Shown here in pieces: positions 14,053-21,759 of a stretch of 34,513 nt of DNA. The notes below the pieces were generated by a model. The model made no database searches and was not told where the DNA came from. It worked only from the letters and a program-made list of their open reading frames with translations. This DNA comes from Thermoplasmata archaeon. GTDB taxonomy: Archaea > Thermoplasmatota > Thermoplasmata > Thermoplasmatales > Thermoplasmataceae. A program made the position numbers and the translations under genes. Each line of letters opens with the position of its first letter. The stretch's first letter is position 1. The stretch covers positions 1-34,513 of the forward strand of contig JAJZAR010000002.1 of the NCBI GenBank assembly GCA_021799315.1. The letters are read 5' to 3'.

Positions 14053-15127
14053 TTCAGGAGATGGATCAAATTCTCCTGAAAATGGAGGGCAATATACGGA
14101 AGGCAAGGCCAAAATTGAACATTTAAGTAATCTTAAAATTAGTGGACCAGGGTCAAAGTCTTCTGGATTTCTCAATAGTTCACAGTTACTTAACAGGGAT
14201 ATCACCGTCATGCTCTTGAATACTTTGAGGCCAAAACTATACCTCGATGGGTTCAGTGCAACAGGCATACGCGCTATCAGGGCAAACCTTGAGGCAGATA
14301 TTCGTACCGTTGCAGTTGAAAGAAATTATAGAACATACCAGATATTGCTGAGCAATCTTCAAGAAAATAACGTCACCGCTGAAACATATATGGACTCTTT
14401 TGAATCAGTTGTGTCCAGATTCAGATTCGACTTCATAGATGTTGACCCTTATGGGTCAATTGTGCCATATGTGGATACTGCTCTGAACTATTCTACAAAT
14501 AATGGATACATTGGGTTCACAGCCACAGACTTAAGTGTTTTAACAGGTTCAATTGAAGAGAAGAATATGCGAAGATACGGTTCCAGAATGCCAAACAATT
14601 CTATGAGGCACGAATTTGGATTGAGAAATCTTCTCGGCTTTATAGCAAGGCGAGCCGCCTCCCTTGATATGGGAATTATACCGGAAATATCTTTCTGGCA
14701 TGGCCATTACTATAGGGTAATATTGAAGGTAAAACATGGGGCCAATGCAGCATGTGCAACTCTGGATGGCGTTGGAACAATTTCCCCCAGTGCGGTGGAT
14801 CCCTTACTTCAGTCTTCATCCTATGGACCTTTGTGGACAGGATCTATGAATAGTATATTCCATGATTCAACATTGAATATACCTGATTCCATAGGTGAAA
14901 TCTCTAGAAACTTTGCAATATCCCTTGTAAATGAGGATATATCCGCACTTTTTCTTGATGCAACAGAGAGTATGTCCCGGAGAAAGATCAATCTTCCCTC
15001 AATAAGTGACGTTATATCAGAGGCAGAGGGTGTGGGCATTGTCGCCAGAAGGACTCATTTTTCCACAACAGGCATAAAATCCAACAATTATGGGGAATTG
15101 TTGAAAATAATGGCTAAATCCCCTTAG
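14042..15127 (+). CDS. trm1: tRNA (guanine26-N2)-dimethyltransferase Trm1
   Basis: SAM-dependent enzyme that makes N2,N2-dimethylguanosine at position 26 of tRNAs. The 361 residues show the Trm1 order: the N-terminal EGKAKIEHL element, LNRDITV, SAM motif I in YLDGFSATGIRAIRA, catalytic FIDVDPYGS, then ATDLSVLTG, and the C-terminal domain starting about residue 190. I use ATG at 14042, preceded by GAGGTTG; an in-frame upstream start at 13973 would add 23 residues that read poorly and belong to another frame. It overlaps the small gene upstream by 11 bases. No transcription terminator is obvious; the next gene has its own promoter. Confidence 0.93.
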   Translation: MSFDSGDGSNSPENGGQYTEGKAKIEHLSNLKISGPGSKSSGFLNSSQLLNRDITVMLLNTLRPKLYLDGFSATGIRAIRANLEADIRTVAVERNYRTYQILLSNLQENNVTAETYMDSFESVVSRFRFDFIDVDPYGSIVPYVDTALNYSTNNGYIGFTATDLSVLTGSIEEKNMRRYGSRMPNNSMRHEFGLRNLLGFIARRAASLDMGIIPEISFWHGHYYRVILKVKHGANAACATLDGVGTISPSAVDPLLQSSSYGPLWTGSMNSIFHDSTLNIPDSIGEISRNFAISLVNEDISALFLDATESMSRRKINLPSISDVISEAEGVGIVARRTHFSTTGIKSNNYGELLKIMAKSP

Positions 15128-15220
15128 TTCCATGACACTTTATGGCAATGAATGAGGTCTCTTTGAATTGGATTTCTATAAATTGGGATACTTATTGACC
15201 GGCATTGGATTGGTAAATAA

Positions 15221-15228
15221 TTTATAAA
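15221..15228 (+). promoter_or_regulatory. Promoter of the ether-lipid operon
   Basis: TTTATAAA centred about 23 bases before the GTG at 15247, so the DGGGPS-GGGPS mRNA is predicted to be leaderless or nearly so. Confidence 0.5.
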
Positions 15229-15246
15229 TAATAATACTAACCCTCT

Positions 15247-16065
15247 GTGAGTTCTGTTCTAGGGTTATTCAGACCTGTTAATGCTGTAATGGCTGTTCTC
15301 GGTACCTTTATATCTTCTCTTGTAGCACTGGGGAGCCATATTTTGGATAACCTAGCACTTGTGTCAATAGCCTCTTTGTGTGTGTTTCTTGTTTTATCAG
15401 GAGGTAATATCCTCAATGACATACTGGACGCCGAAGGTGATAAGGTAAATCATCCTCATAGGCCTATTCCATCAGGAAAGATTTCGAAAGAGTCTGCAAT
15501 GTATTTATTTATCTCCTGTTTTACTGTTGCCATATTCATTGCGGCAATTTTTCTGCCATTGTATGGTACAGTCATTGTGGGTGCTGCCATTTTACTTCTT
15601 ATCTATTATGAAACCAAGGGAAAATATCTTGGGTTGCCTGGAAACTTAACCGTGAGCGCCCTTATAGGTCTTATATTCCTCTTTGGGGGCGTAATTTTCG
15701 GAGAACCTCAGAAAACTATAATTCTGTTTTTCTTAGCTATGTTTTCCAATGCCTCGAGAGAATTAATAAAGGATGTTCAGGATTATGATGGAGATGTTGA
15801 CAGAAGAACCTATCCGAGAATACATGGAAAGATATCCGCACTTAACCTCTCTTCTGCATTTATTGTGGTAACCTTGATTTTATCTATTCTTCCATATGCT
15901 TTCCATATATTCGCCCTCCCTTATCTTCTGGTTGTGATTGTCTGTGACGCATGCTTTATAGTAACTCTAGGAATACAGTATAAAAATGCTAAGAAGGGTC
16001 AGCAATTCTCAAAGTTATCTATGATTCTTGGGCTTCTGTCCTTTGCAGTAGGTGGGATCGCATGA
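15247..16065 (+). CDS. Digeranylgeranylglyceryl phosphate synthase (UbiA family)
   Basis: Adds the second geranylgeranyl chain to GGGP to make DGGGP, the second ether-bond step of archaeal lipid synthesis; integral membrane enzyme. The 272 residues contain about eight or nine hydrophobic helices and both UbiA aspartate motifs: N57-D58-x2-D61-x3-D65 (NDILDAEGD) and D176-x2-D179-x-D181-x-D183 (DVQDYDGDVD), which bind the Mg-diphosphate. The start is GTG at 15247. The gene overlaps the next one (GGGP synthase) by four bases, so consecutive steps of the pathway are made from one mRNA. That pairing makes a ubiquinone- or heme-type UbiA unlikely. Confidence 0.92.
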   Translation: MSSVLGLFRPVNAVMAVLGTFISSLVALGSHILDNLALVSIASLCVFLVLSGGNILNDILDAEGDKVNHPHRPIPSGKISKESAMYLFISCFTVAIFIAAIFLPLYGTVIVGAAILLLIYYETKGKYLGLPGNLTVSALIGLIFLFGGVIFGEPQKTIILFFLAMFSNASRELIKDVQDYDGDVDRRTYPRIHGKISALNLSSAFIVVTLILSILPYAFHIFALPYLLVVIVCDACFIVTLGIQYKNAKKGQQFSKLSMILGLLSFAVGGIA

Positions 16066-16796
16066 ATGTTTATGAAAAGATCGTTGCAAATATTGGCAGG
16101 AAAAAAATGCACATGACTCTCATTGATCCAGCTACTTCTGGAGTCGAGGGTAGCGCAAAGATCGCCAGAGAAGCCGAGAGAGCAGGAACAGACTTTTTAC
16201 TTATCGGAGGGAGCACGCATCTAACAATTTCGCACATGGACGAGTCTGCACGTAGCATTAAGAAAGAAACAGATCTCCCGATTATCATTTTTCCCGGATC
16301 ATCTTCAATGTTTACAAAGCTTGCTGATGCCATATTTTTCATGTCACTCCTCAATTCCAGAGATAGAGAATTTATAATGGATCATCAGGTAAAAGCAGCC
16401 AGAATTGTGAGAGAAAGCGGTATAGAGAGCATATCCATGGGTTATATAATATTTGAACCTGGGATGACGGTGGGAAAGGTGGGCAAAGCTAACCTTATTG
16501 GTAGAGGAGAATCTGAGCTTGCTGTGAGCTATGCCCTGACTGCTGAGCTTCTTGGGATGAGCATGGTCTACCTTGAAGCAGGCAGCGGTGCACCTGAGCA
16601 TATTTCAAAAGATATAATACACGACGTAAAAAAACATGTGACCATACCCGTAATCGTAGGCGGAGGTATAAAAGGTGCCAATGAAGCTGTGGAAATAGTA
16701 AGGGCAGGGGCAGATATCATTGTCACTGGAACAGTGGCTGAAAGGACAACTGATATATACTCATCTTTGAAATCAATAATAGATTCCATAAGATAG
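16062..16796 (+). CDS. Geranylgeranylglyceryl phosphate synthase
   Basis: Forms the first ether bond of archaeal lipids from sn-glycerol-1-phosphate and geranylgeranyl diphosphate. TIM-barrel protein of 244 residues with family motifs HMTLIDPATSG (17-27), FPGSSSMFTKLADAIFFMSL (77-96), YLEAGSGAP (170-178, the glycerol-1-phosphate site) and VGGGIKGANEA (199-209, phosphate loop). It overlaps the DGGGP synthase gene by four bases (ATGA), so the two enzymes are coupled. The product stereochemistry (G1P) marks the host as an archaeon. No membrane segment is present; enzymes of this family are soluble or peripheral. Confidence 0.96.
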   Translation: MNVYEKIVANIGRKKMHMTLIDPATSGVEGSAKIAREAERAGTDFLLIGGSTHLTISHMDESARSIKKETDLPIIIFPGSSSMFTKLADAIFFMSLLNSRDREFIMDHQVKAARIVRESGIESISMGYIIFEPGMTVGKVGKANLIGRGESELAVSYALTAELLGMSMVYLEAGSGAPEHISKDIIHDVKKHVTIPVIVGGGIKGANEAVEIVRAGADIIVTGTVAERTTDIYSSLKSIIDSIR

Positions 16797-16834
16797 TGTA
16801 TTTTGTTTCATATGCAGTGAACAAAATGTAAAAT

Positions 16835-16842
16835 AATTTAAT
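16835..16842 (+). promoter_or_regulatory. purS TATA box
   Basis: AATTTAAT centred about 27 bases before the ATG at 16865; predicts a leaderless purSL mRNA. Confidence 0.5.
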
Positions 16843-16864
16843 CATAATCACATATGGTAATAAA

Positions 16865-17110
16865 ATGGTCAAGATCAGATTAGAAATAAGTTATCTTCCC
16901 GGAGTGGAAGATCCTGAGGCGACAACACTACATCATAACCTGGGCATTCTAGGGTACTATCAAGTTGATTCCGTTTCCATGATTAAGGTCTACGAAATGG
17001 AATTTGCCGAAGAGGAGGAAAAAGCAAAGACCATGGCAAGCAATATTGCTGAAAGTATTCTTATCAATCCAGTCATCAACAGTTATAAGATCATAGTTTT
17101 AGGTGAATAG
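16865..17110 (+). CDS. purS: Phosphoribosylformylglycinamidine synthase subunit PurS
   Basis: Small structural subunit (81 residues) of the three-part FGAM synthase of purine synthesis; it bridges PurL and the glutaminase PurQ. The fold pattern is typical: strand KIRLEISYLPGVEDPEATTL, helix HHNLGILGYYQVDSVSMIKV, and a second strand-helix-strand ending INSYKIIVLGE. It precedes purL, which starts at its 3' end, as in most archaea and Gram-positive bacteria. Confidence 0.92.
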   Translation: MVKIRLEISYLPGVEDPEATTLHHNLGILGYYQVDSVSMIKVYEMEFAEEEEKAKTMASNIAESILINPVINSYKIIVLGE

Positions 17111-19421
17111 ATTGGCTGATGAGCCCGATATTCTTGTATCAGATAGATTAAAACTCACAGAAAGTGATGAGAAAGGTCTCATGAGGATTAATGCCACTAT
17201 GGGGCTTGGTCTTGATTTGGAAGAACTGATCAGGTTGAGGAACTACTTCAAACATATGGGCAGGGAACCGTCAGAAGTTGAGCTGCAGGCTATGGGACAG
17301 GCATGGAGCGAACATTGTTGCTATAAATCTTCCAAATTATATCTAAAAAAATACCTTTCAGGTCTCAGGACTGAATACACAGTTCTTGCAATGGAGGATG
17401 ATGCTGGTGTTGTTCAATTAGAAAATGATCTTGACTATGTTGTTAAAATGGAAAGCCATAATCATCCCAGTGCAGTGGAACCCTACGGAGGTGCCGCTAC
17501 AGGCGTTGGAGGCATTCTGAGAGATGTGCTGTGCATGGGAGCTCAGCCTGTGGGTATCATAGATTCACTTTATCTTGGTGACGGTAGTGGCAAAGTTCCG
17601 GAAGGATATCTAAATACAAGGTTCACAATAAAAAATATTGTAGGAGGGATAAGAGATTATGGAAACAGGGTTGGCATTCCCACAGTGTCAGGTTCCCTTT
17701 TCTTTGGTTCACAGTTTGATGGCATTCCTCTCGTAAATGCCGGATGCGTAGGTATAATGAAAGACCATTCTCTCAGCAGAAGCAGGGTGAGTTCCGACTC
17801 AGATATACTGGTGCTTGCAGGGGGAAAAACCGGTAGAGATGGAATTCACGGTGTAAACTTCGCATCAAGAGACTTGCAGAGTGGTGATAGTGAGAGTCGA
17901 AGGGCTGTTCAACTGGGAAATCCTATTATAAAGGAACCTCTCATAAAGGCTGTTCTGGAGGCTAATGAAAAGGGACTTATCCTGGGGATGAAAGACCTCG
18001 GTGGTGGCGGCCTTTCCAGTGCTGCTGGAGAAATGTGCCTTGCTGGTGGTTCCGGCGGAGAGATTGATCTCGGTGCAGTTATACTGAAGGAGGAAGGTAT
18101 GAGACCCTGGGAAATATGGGTCAGCGAAAGCCAGGAGAGGATGCTCATTGCAACAGATAGGGAAAAGCTTCCTGCACTTCAGAATGTATTTGAAAGTTGG
18201 GGCATTCTGAACAGTGTTATAGGCAGGGCCGTGAAAGGAAAGAGAATGAGGTTGATCTATAAAGGTGAGGAGGTGATGAATCTTTCTCTCAATTTCCTTA
18301 CATCTGGGCCAGTATATTCCAAGCCCTTCAAAAAACAGAAAAAGGAGCACACCAGGATGATCTACTTCTCAGATCCATCTTCTTTCTCCGAAGAAATAAT
18401 AAAAGTCATAAAACACCCAAACTGTGCAGGGAAGTTTCCTGTGATCCGGCAGTATGATTATACTGTTAGGGGAAACACTGTTGTGAAACCATTCACTGGG
18501 CATCCAAACATGGAAACGCATTCTGATGCTTCACTGCTAAGGGTGAGCAATGAGAGTGAGATTGGCATAGGTTTATCATCAAGTTCCTCCGTGATTGCAA
18601 ACAGCATAGATGCTTACACAGGTACATTATGGACAATGTCGCGAATTTTAAGGAACCTGCTCAGCTCTGGCTGTGTTCCCCATTCAGTGGTAGATGCGCT
18701 CAACTTTGGCAACCCTGACCATATGGAGATTATGGGTCAAATAGATGGTAGCCTCAGGGCTATTGGGGATTTTTGCAGGTACTTCAATCTGCCAGTAGTT
18801 GCGGGTAATGTTAGCCTGTATAACAATGTGGGAAATCGTGACATACCTCCGACACCCAACATTCTCATCATAGGGAAGATCCAGAATTTCAACAATTCAC
18901 GAACGTCAGAATTCAAAGAACATGGATCTATCATTTATCTTATTGGATACTCTCACTATTCTCTAAGTGGCAGTGTTTATTCTGTTATGAGGGGATCAGA
19001 GCCCTATTCTCTGGAACCTGTTAATCTGGAAGAGCTGCAGAAACTATCCAAGCTTCTGACTCAACCTTCTCTGGGCGATATTGTTCTTGCGTCACATGAT
19101 GTTTCTGAAGGTGGGTTGTCAACTGCGATTTTGGAAATGGCATTTGGTTCTTCAATTGGCTTCAAAATCGATATTGCTGATATCTCACCTGTAAGACTTC
19201 TCAATAAATTATTTTCTGAAGCAGGAAACAGATTCATCCTTGAGGTAGATAGATCAAAAGAAAGCGAATTTGAAGAAAAATTCAAGGGAGTATATCACAC
19301 AAAGATTGGCGAAACAGGAGGTAACAGAGCGATCATAGTCAATGATGCAGTCACTGTTCTCGACGAAGATATAAGCAGGCTAAGGGAATACTGGAGTACA
19401 GCATTAGATGTCCTGATGTGA
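17103..19421 (+). CDS. purL: Phosphoribosylformylglycinamidine synthase subunit PurL
   Basis: ATP-dependent FGAM synthase catalytic subunit (small type), step four of purine synthesis; uses ammonia from PurQ. The 772 residues cover two AIRS-like halves. Motifs seen: WSEHCCYKSSK (68-78) with the catalytic histidine, ESHNHPSAVEPYGGAATGVG with the ATP/Mg region, KDLGGGGLSSAAGEMCLAGG, and in the second half SHDVSEGGLSTAILEMAF. I list GTG at 17103, which overlaps purS by eight bases; TTG at 17112 is a real alternative since AGGTGA lies five bases before it. purQ is not next to it: the following gene is a small unknown protein. Confidence 0.96.
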   Translation: MNRLADEPDILVSDRLKLTESDEKGLMRINATMGLGLDLEELIRLRNYFKHMGREPSEVELQAMGQAWSEHCCYKSSKLYLKKYLSGLRTEYTVLAMEDDAGVVQLENDLDYVVKMESHNHPSAVEPYGGAATGVGGILRDVLCMGAQPVGIIDSLYLGDGSGKVPEGYLNTRFTIKNIVGGIRDYGNRVGIPTVSGSLFFGSQFDGIPLVNAGCVGIMKDHSLSRSRVSSDSDILVLAGGKTGRDGIHGVNFASRDLQSGDSESRRAVQLGNPIIKEPLIKAVLEANEKGLILGMKDLGGGGLSSAAGEMCLAGGSGGEIDLGAVILKEEGMRPWEIWVSESQERMLIATDREKLPALQNVFESWGILNSVIGRAVKGKRMRLIYKGEEVMNLSLNFLTSGPVYSKPFKKQKKEHTRMIYFSDPSSFSEEIIKVIKHPNCAGKFPVIRQYDYTVRGNTVVKPFTGHPNMETHSDASLLRVSNESEIGIGLSSSSSVIANSIDAYTGTLWTMSRILRNLLSSGCVPHSVVDALNFGNPDHMEIMGQIDGSLRAIGDFCRYFNLPVVAGNVSLYNNVGNRDIPPTPNILIIGKIQNFNNSRTSEFKEHGSIIYLIGYSHYSLSGSVYSVMRGSEPYSLEPVNLEELQKLSKLLTQPSLGDIVLASHDVSEGGLSTAILEMAFGSSIGFKIDIADISPVRLLNKLFSEAGNRFILEVDRSKESEFEEKFKGVYHTKIGETGGNRAIIVNDAVTVLDEDISRLREYWSTALDVLM

Positions 19422-19430
19422 GGAATAATT

Positions 19431-19691
19431 ATGGCAGAAAGAGATCTTATAAAAAAGAGAATATATTTGGAAGAGCCGAACGTGCTAATTACTGGAAGTT
19501 ACAGATTGAATTTCAAAGAATCAAGAAGTTGCGGAATTATATCCGTATATAAAGGAAAGGAGATAACGGAAGATTCCTTTGAGGTTTATTCAGAGCTTTT
19601 AGAATGCGGGCTTGATGAAAAGGGTTTCATGGATAGGTATGAAAAGGTTCAGAATGAAATAAAAGAAGGGAAAATCGATGTCAATTTTTAG
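19431..19691 (+). CDS. Hypothetical protein linked to purSL
   Basis: Protein of 86 residues, no family recognised. Soluble, charged, with a probable beta-rich first half (KKRIYLEEPNVLITGSYRL, then CGIISVYKGKEI) and a helical second half (FEVYSELLECGLDEKGFMDR, then a helix). It begins nine bases after purL, preceded by GAGGAAT, so it is very likely the third gene of the purSL transcript. It takes the place where purQ is often found but is far too small for a glutaminase and shows no Cys-His-Glu triad. Its end overlaps the end of the convergent riboflavin kinase gene by 11 bases. Confidence 0.7.
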   Translation: MAERDLIKKRIYLEEPNVLITGSYRLNFKESRSCGIISVYKGKEITEDSFEVYSELLECGLDEKGFMDRYEKVQNEIKEGKIDVNF

Positions 19692-20370
19692 ATGTGAAGT
19701 GAACAACAACCTCATCTCCATCCTGTAAGTGAAACTTTTCTCTCAGGAAATCCTGGCTGATGATTTCAAGGACATCTCTATAAACGGATCTGTAAGGAAA
19801 TATGGCTGCACAAGGAGTATCTTTTAATAAGCATTTGAACGCCTTTACGTCTCCGTAACTTCTGTCGTCAGATTCGAATCCGTTTATGAGAATACCCTCT
19901 CTGGCCTGGAGCATTCTCAGGGTCGATTCCCATTCAGGTGGTATTTTCAGGTTCAGTGTACCAGGGTAGGGTACAATACCAAGTTTCTCAGTGAATTCAA
20001 TAACATAGGGTTTCTTGGAAACATAATATCTCCCCTCTCCAAGACCGGAACTCACAATCCCCTTTATTGTTGTGTCTTCGTTTACACCCAGTATGTTGGA
20101 GAGTTCAGCCATTTCACTATAGAGAAATGCCAGACCTGACTCTGTCAGGTTTACACCATGGCTCCTACCCATGGCTTTTCTCTCAATAAGCCCACTTTTC
20201 TCAAGGCCTATGAGAATACGGGAAGCTGCCTGTTGACTGACTGAAATTAAATTCCCCAATTCTGAGGAACTCATTCGTATGAAGTTATCCCCATTTCTTG
20301 AGGCACAGATCGCCTTCAGGGCATTATACTCATCGTGGCTAACATTCGCTTTATTTCCTAGTGATACCAT
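19681..20370 (-). CDS. ribK: CTP-dependent riboflavin kinase with N-terminal winged helix
   Basis: Phosphorylates riboflavin to FMN with CTP, the archaeal alternative to ATP-using RibF. The first ~95 residues form a winged helix (SSSELGNLISVSQQAASRIL as helix-turn-helix, then the wing KAMGRSHGVNLTESG). The kinase barrel from ~105 has the family signatures SGLGEGRYYVSKKPYV, LGIVPYPGTLNLKI and DTPCAAIFPYRSVYRDVLEI. The two-domain form is known from Thermoplasma (Ta1064), so the protein may also act as a flavin-responsive regulator (inference). ATG at 20370 lies inside the end of the PIN gene (13-base overlap), placing it last in an operon headed by aIF2-beta. Confidence 0.93.
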   Translation of the reverse strand: MVSLGNKANVSHDEYNALKAICASRNGDNFIRMSSSELGNLISVSQQAASRILIGLEKSGLIERKAMGRSHGVNLTESGLAFLYSEMAELSNILGVNEDTTIKGIVSSGLGEGRYYVSKKPYVIEFTEKLGIVPYPGTLNLKIPPEWESTLRMLQAREGILINGFESDDRSYGDVKAFKCLLKDTPCAAIFPYRSVYRDVLEIISQDFLREKFHLQDGDEVVVHFTSKN

Positions 20371-20723
20371 ACTATATGCCTTCCGTCCTGTACGGTGAGA
20401 ACTTTAACATTATTTATCCTTGCTCTGTTAAGTAATTCTTTATCAGAAGTAAGAAGCCCTATGCCTTTCTCCACGCAGGCATTCAGAATGCAATCATCGC
20501 CCTGTCCCTTTCCATCAACAGAAGGGAGATTTTGAAATAGGGATAAAGCAATTTTTGCATGAGGATTATTGTGGGAAAGGTGTCTTAGCTCATTGAGGAC
20601 ACAAAGGGACATTACAGGTTCTAACTGTGGAAAGGACATTCTGATTGATTCCAGTATGTCTATTCTGTTCTGAACTGCGTATATGAATGTATTAGTATCA
20701 ATGATCAGCTTAATCCTTAACAA
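20358..20723 (-). CDS. PIN domain ribonuclease (FCF1/VapC9-like)
   Basis: Single PIN domain of 121 residues. The acidic metal-binding residues are in place: D9 (LIIDTNTFIY), E45 (CVLNELRHL), D76/D77 (GKGQGDDCILNAC) and D94 (LTSDKELLNRA). The spacing and GDDCIL-ACVEKG-LLTSDKEL pattern resemble the FCF1/Utp24-like archaeal group rather than a classical VapC, and no antitoxin gene lies upstream. It sits between aIF2-beta and ribK, overlapping both (14 and 13 bases), so a role in rRNA processing or translation is more likely than a toxin. The start appears to be TTG at 20723, because the first strand of the domain begins directly after it. Confidence 0.87.
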   Translation of the reverse strand: MLRIKLIIDTNTFIYAVQNRIDILESIRMSFPQLEPVMSLCVLNELRHLSHNNPHAKIALSLFQNLPSVDGKGQGDDCILNACVEKGIGLLTSDKELLNRARINNVKVLTVQDGRHIVWYH

Positions 20724-21327
20724 CCTCAGCTATTGCCGTGCCTTCCTTCAGTCTCTTTATGAGAACCTTCACAGTCTGGCCCTTCTTCACACCAGGGACG
20801 ATGATGCTTGTGCCATAGAGTTTTGCTCTTCCCTCTCCAGATCTGCCAACGCTATCCACTGTGACAGTATACTTCTTATTTTCTCTTATTTCATCCCTAT
20901 CTATCATTATTTCACGAGACATATTGATTGGATGTTGTGCTCCGCATGCTTTGCAGACTATGAGGCTTGTTCTTGATTCTCTCAGGATCTCTGTATCAGG
21001 GGAATTGCACTCATAGCATCTCACGTATACGTTCAGGTATTGTTCAAGCTTGTTGTTGAAGTCCTCTTCAGAAATCTTTCTGTTGATGATAAGTCTCTTT
21101 CCGTCGACGTTAACACCTATCCCAAATTCCTTCATAAAAAATTTTGCTACATCCTTTGGGTCTCTGTTTATGATTGATGTGATATCTGTAAAGTTTCTCA
21201 CAACGGTTACCTTTCCCTCTTCCATGGTAATAGCCCTTGGAATTTTAAGTCGCTCCTGATTCACTGTGGCTTTGGAAAGTACATCAGATGCATCTGATAA
21301 CATATCTTCATAACTATTGATTGACAT
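20710..21327 (-). CDS. Translation initiation factor aIF2 subunit beta with C-terminal TRAM domain
   Basis: Beta subunit of the factor that brings initiator tRNA to the ribosome. Residues ~1-140 are standard aIF2-beta: N-terminal helix, core alpha-beta domain (VVRNFTDITSIINRDPKDVA and following) and a zinc ribbon with C104, C107, C125 and C128. Residues ~150-205 add a TRAM-type OB domain (YTVTVDSVGRSGEGRAKLYG, then IIVPGVKKGQTVKV) expected to bind RNA. I use ATG at 21327 (205 residues) because a TATA-like ATTAATTAA at 21347-21355 suits a leaderless start there; a TTG five codons earlier is less likely. First gene of the aIF2-beta, PIN, ribK operon. Confidence 0.93.
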   Translation of the reverse strand: MSINSYEDMLSDASDVLSKATVNQERLKIPRAITMEEGKVTVVRNFTDITSIINRDPKDVAKFFMKEFGIGVNVDGKRLIINRKISEEDFNNKLEQYLNVYVRCYECNSPDTEILRESRTSLIVCKACGAQHPINMSREIMIDRDEIRENKKYTVTVDSVGRSGEGRAKLYGTSIIVPGVKKGQTVKVLIKRLKEGTAIAEVVKD

Positions 21328-21346
21328 GATTAAGTATCGCAAAGAG

Positions 21347-21355
21347 ATTAATTAA
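21347..21355 (-). promoter_or_regulatory. aIF2-beta operon TATA box
   Basis: ATTAATTAA (minus strand TTAATTAAT) centred about 24 bases before the ATG at 21327; predicts a leaderless mRNA for the aIF2-beta, PIN, ribK operon. Confidence 0.45.
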
Positions 21356-21412
21356 CATGACTTCTGATCCGAACCATCACAGAACTAGAACTCTATGATT
21401 TCAGCAGTTAAG

Positions 21413-21553
21413 TTAAGATATACGCATGATTAACATCACAAACATTCCTAGTAGCATTATCCATCCGGCGGCGTCATTGTTGATAAAGACACTTTTGGAA
21501 AGCGCAAAACCTGAGGCTAAATTAATGGAACTTGATGTTTCAATAAAACCCAT
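21413..21553 (-). CDS. Possible 46-residue tail-anchored membrane protein
   Basis: Short frame starting at ATG 21553. The N-terminal half is polar (MGFIETSSSINLASG) and the C-terminal ~18 residues form one membrane helix followed by a single arginine. This size and layout match archaeal Sec61-beta (SecG) subunits, which are often missed in annotation, but I see no decisive sequence signature. It is on the same strand as aIF2-beta, 85 bases upstream of it. A competing frame on the other strand covers the same bases. Low confidence. Confidence 0.25.
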   Translation of the reverse strand: MGFIETSSSINLASGFALSKSVFINNDAAGWIMLLGMFVMLIMRIS

Positions 21554-21560
21554 AAAAGCG

Positions 21561-21589
21561 ATGTGTTTCACAAAATAACACATTTTTTT
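21561..21589 (+). terminator. Hairpin plus T7 terminator
   Basis: ATGTGT (21561-21566) and ACACAT (21578-21583) form a perfect six-base-pair stem around an 11-base loop, followed by T7 ending at 21589. It would end a plus-strand transcript, yet the only plus-strand candidate upstream is the 50-codon frame 21426-21578. Confidence 0.45.
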
Positions 21590-21718
21590 AAGGAAGGTTC
21601 GGAAACAATTGAAAATGTCTAGAGAGAAGTGGGATCGTATAATGAAGAAAACAGTTTTCATAGAAATGAATTATGAGACATGTGTGTGTCTACGTTTCCT
21701 TTTAAACCTATATTAGGT

Positions 21719-21729
21719 TAAATTTTTAA
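21719..21729 (+). promoter_or_regulatory. ileS TATA box
   Basis: TTAAATTTTTA about 36 bases before the ATG at 21760, predicting a leader of about 10 bases that includes AAGGAT. Confidence 0.4.
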
Positions 21730-21759
21730 GTAATTTCTCATACGCTCCAAGGATAAACA

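Larger units (their letters stand above)
21356..21718. other. Intergenic stretch with two competing tiny frames
   Basis: Over 350 bases between the aIF2-beta and ileS promoters with no established gene. Two short frames overlap on opposite strands. Plus, 21426-21578: 50 codons, MINITNIPSSIIHPAASLLI at the N-terminus, ending inside a hairpin-T7 terminator. Minus, 21413-21553: 46 codons with a single C-terminal membrane helix (GWIMLLGMFVMLIM) and a soluble N-terminus, the layout of Sec61-beta-like tail-anchored proteins. At most one is likely to be real. Beyond the terminator (21590-21718) I see nothing. Confidence 0.35.

Noticed and set aside
17865..18350. 161-codon frame antisense to purL
   Set aside because: Shadow of purL; composition is unlike the true genes and there is no promoter or ribosome site.
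20358..20723. VapBC toxin-antitoxin module
   Set aside because: No antitoxin-sized gene precedes the PIN gene; it overlaps aIF2-beta and ribK, which suggests a housekeeping role.
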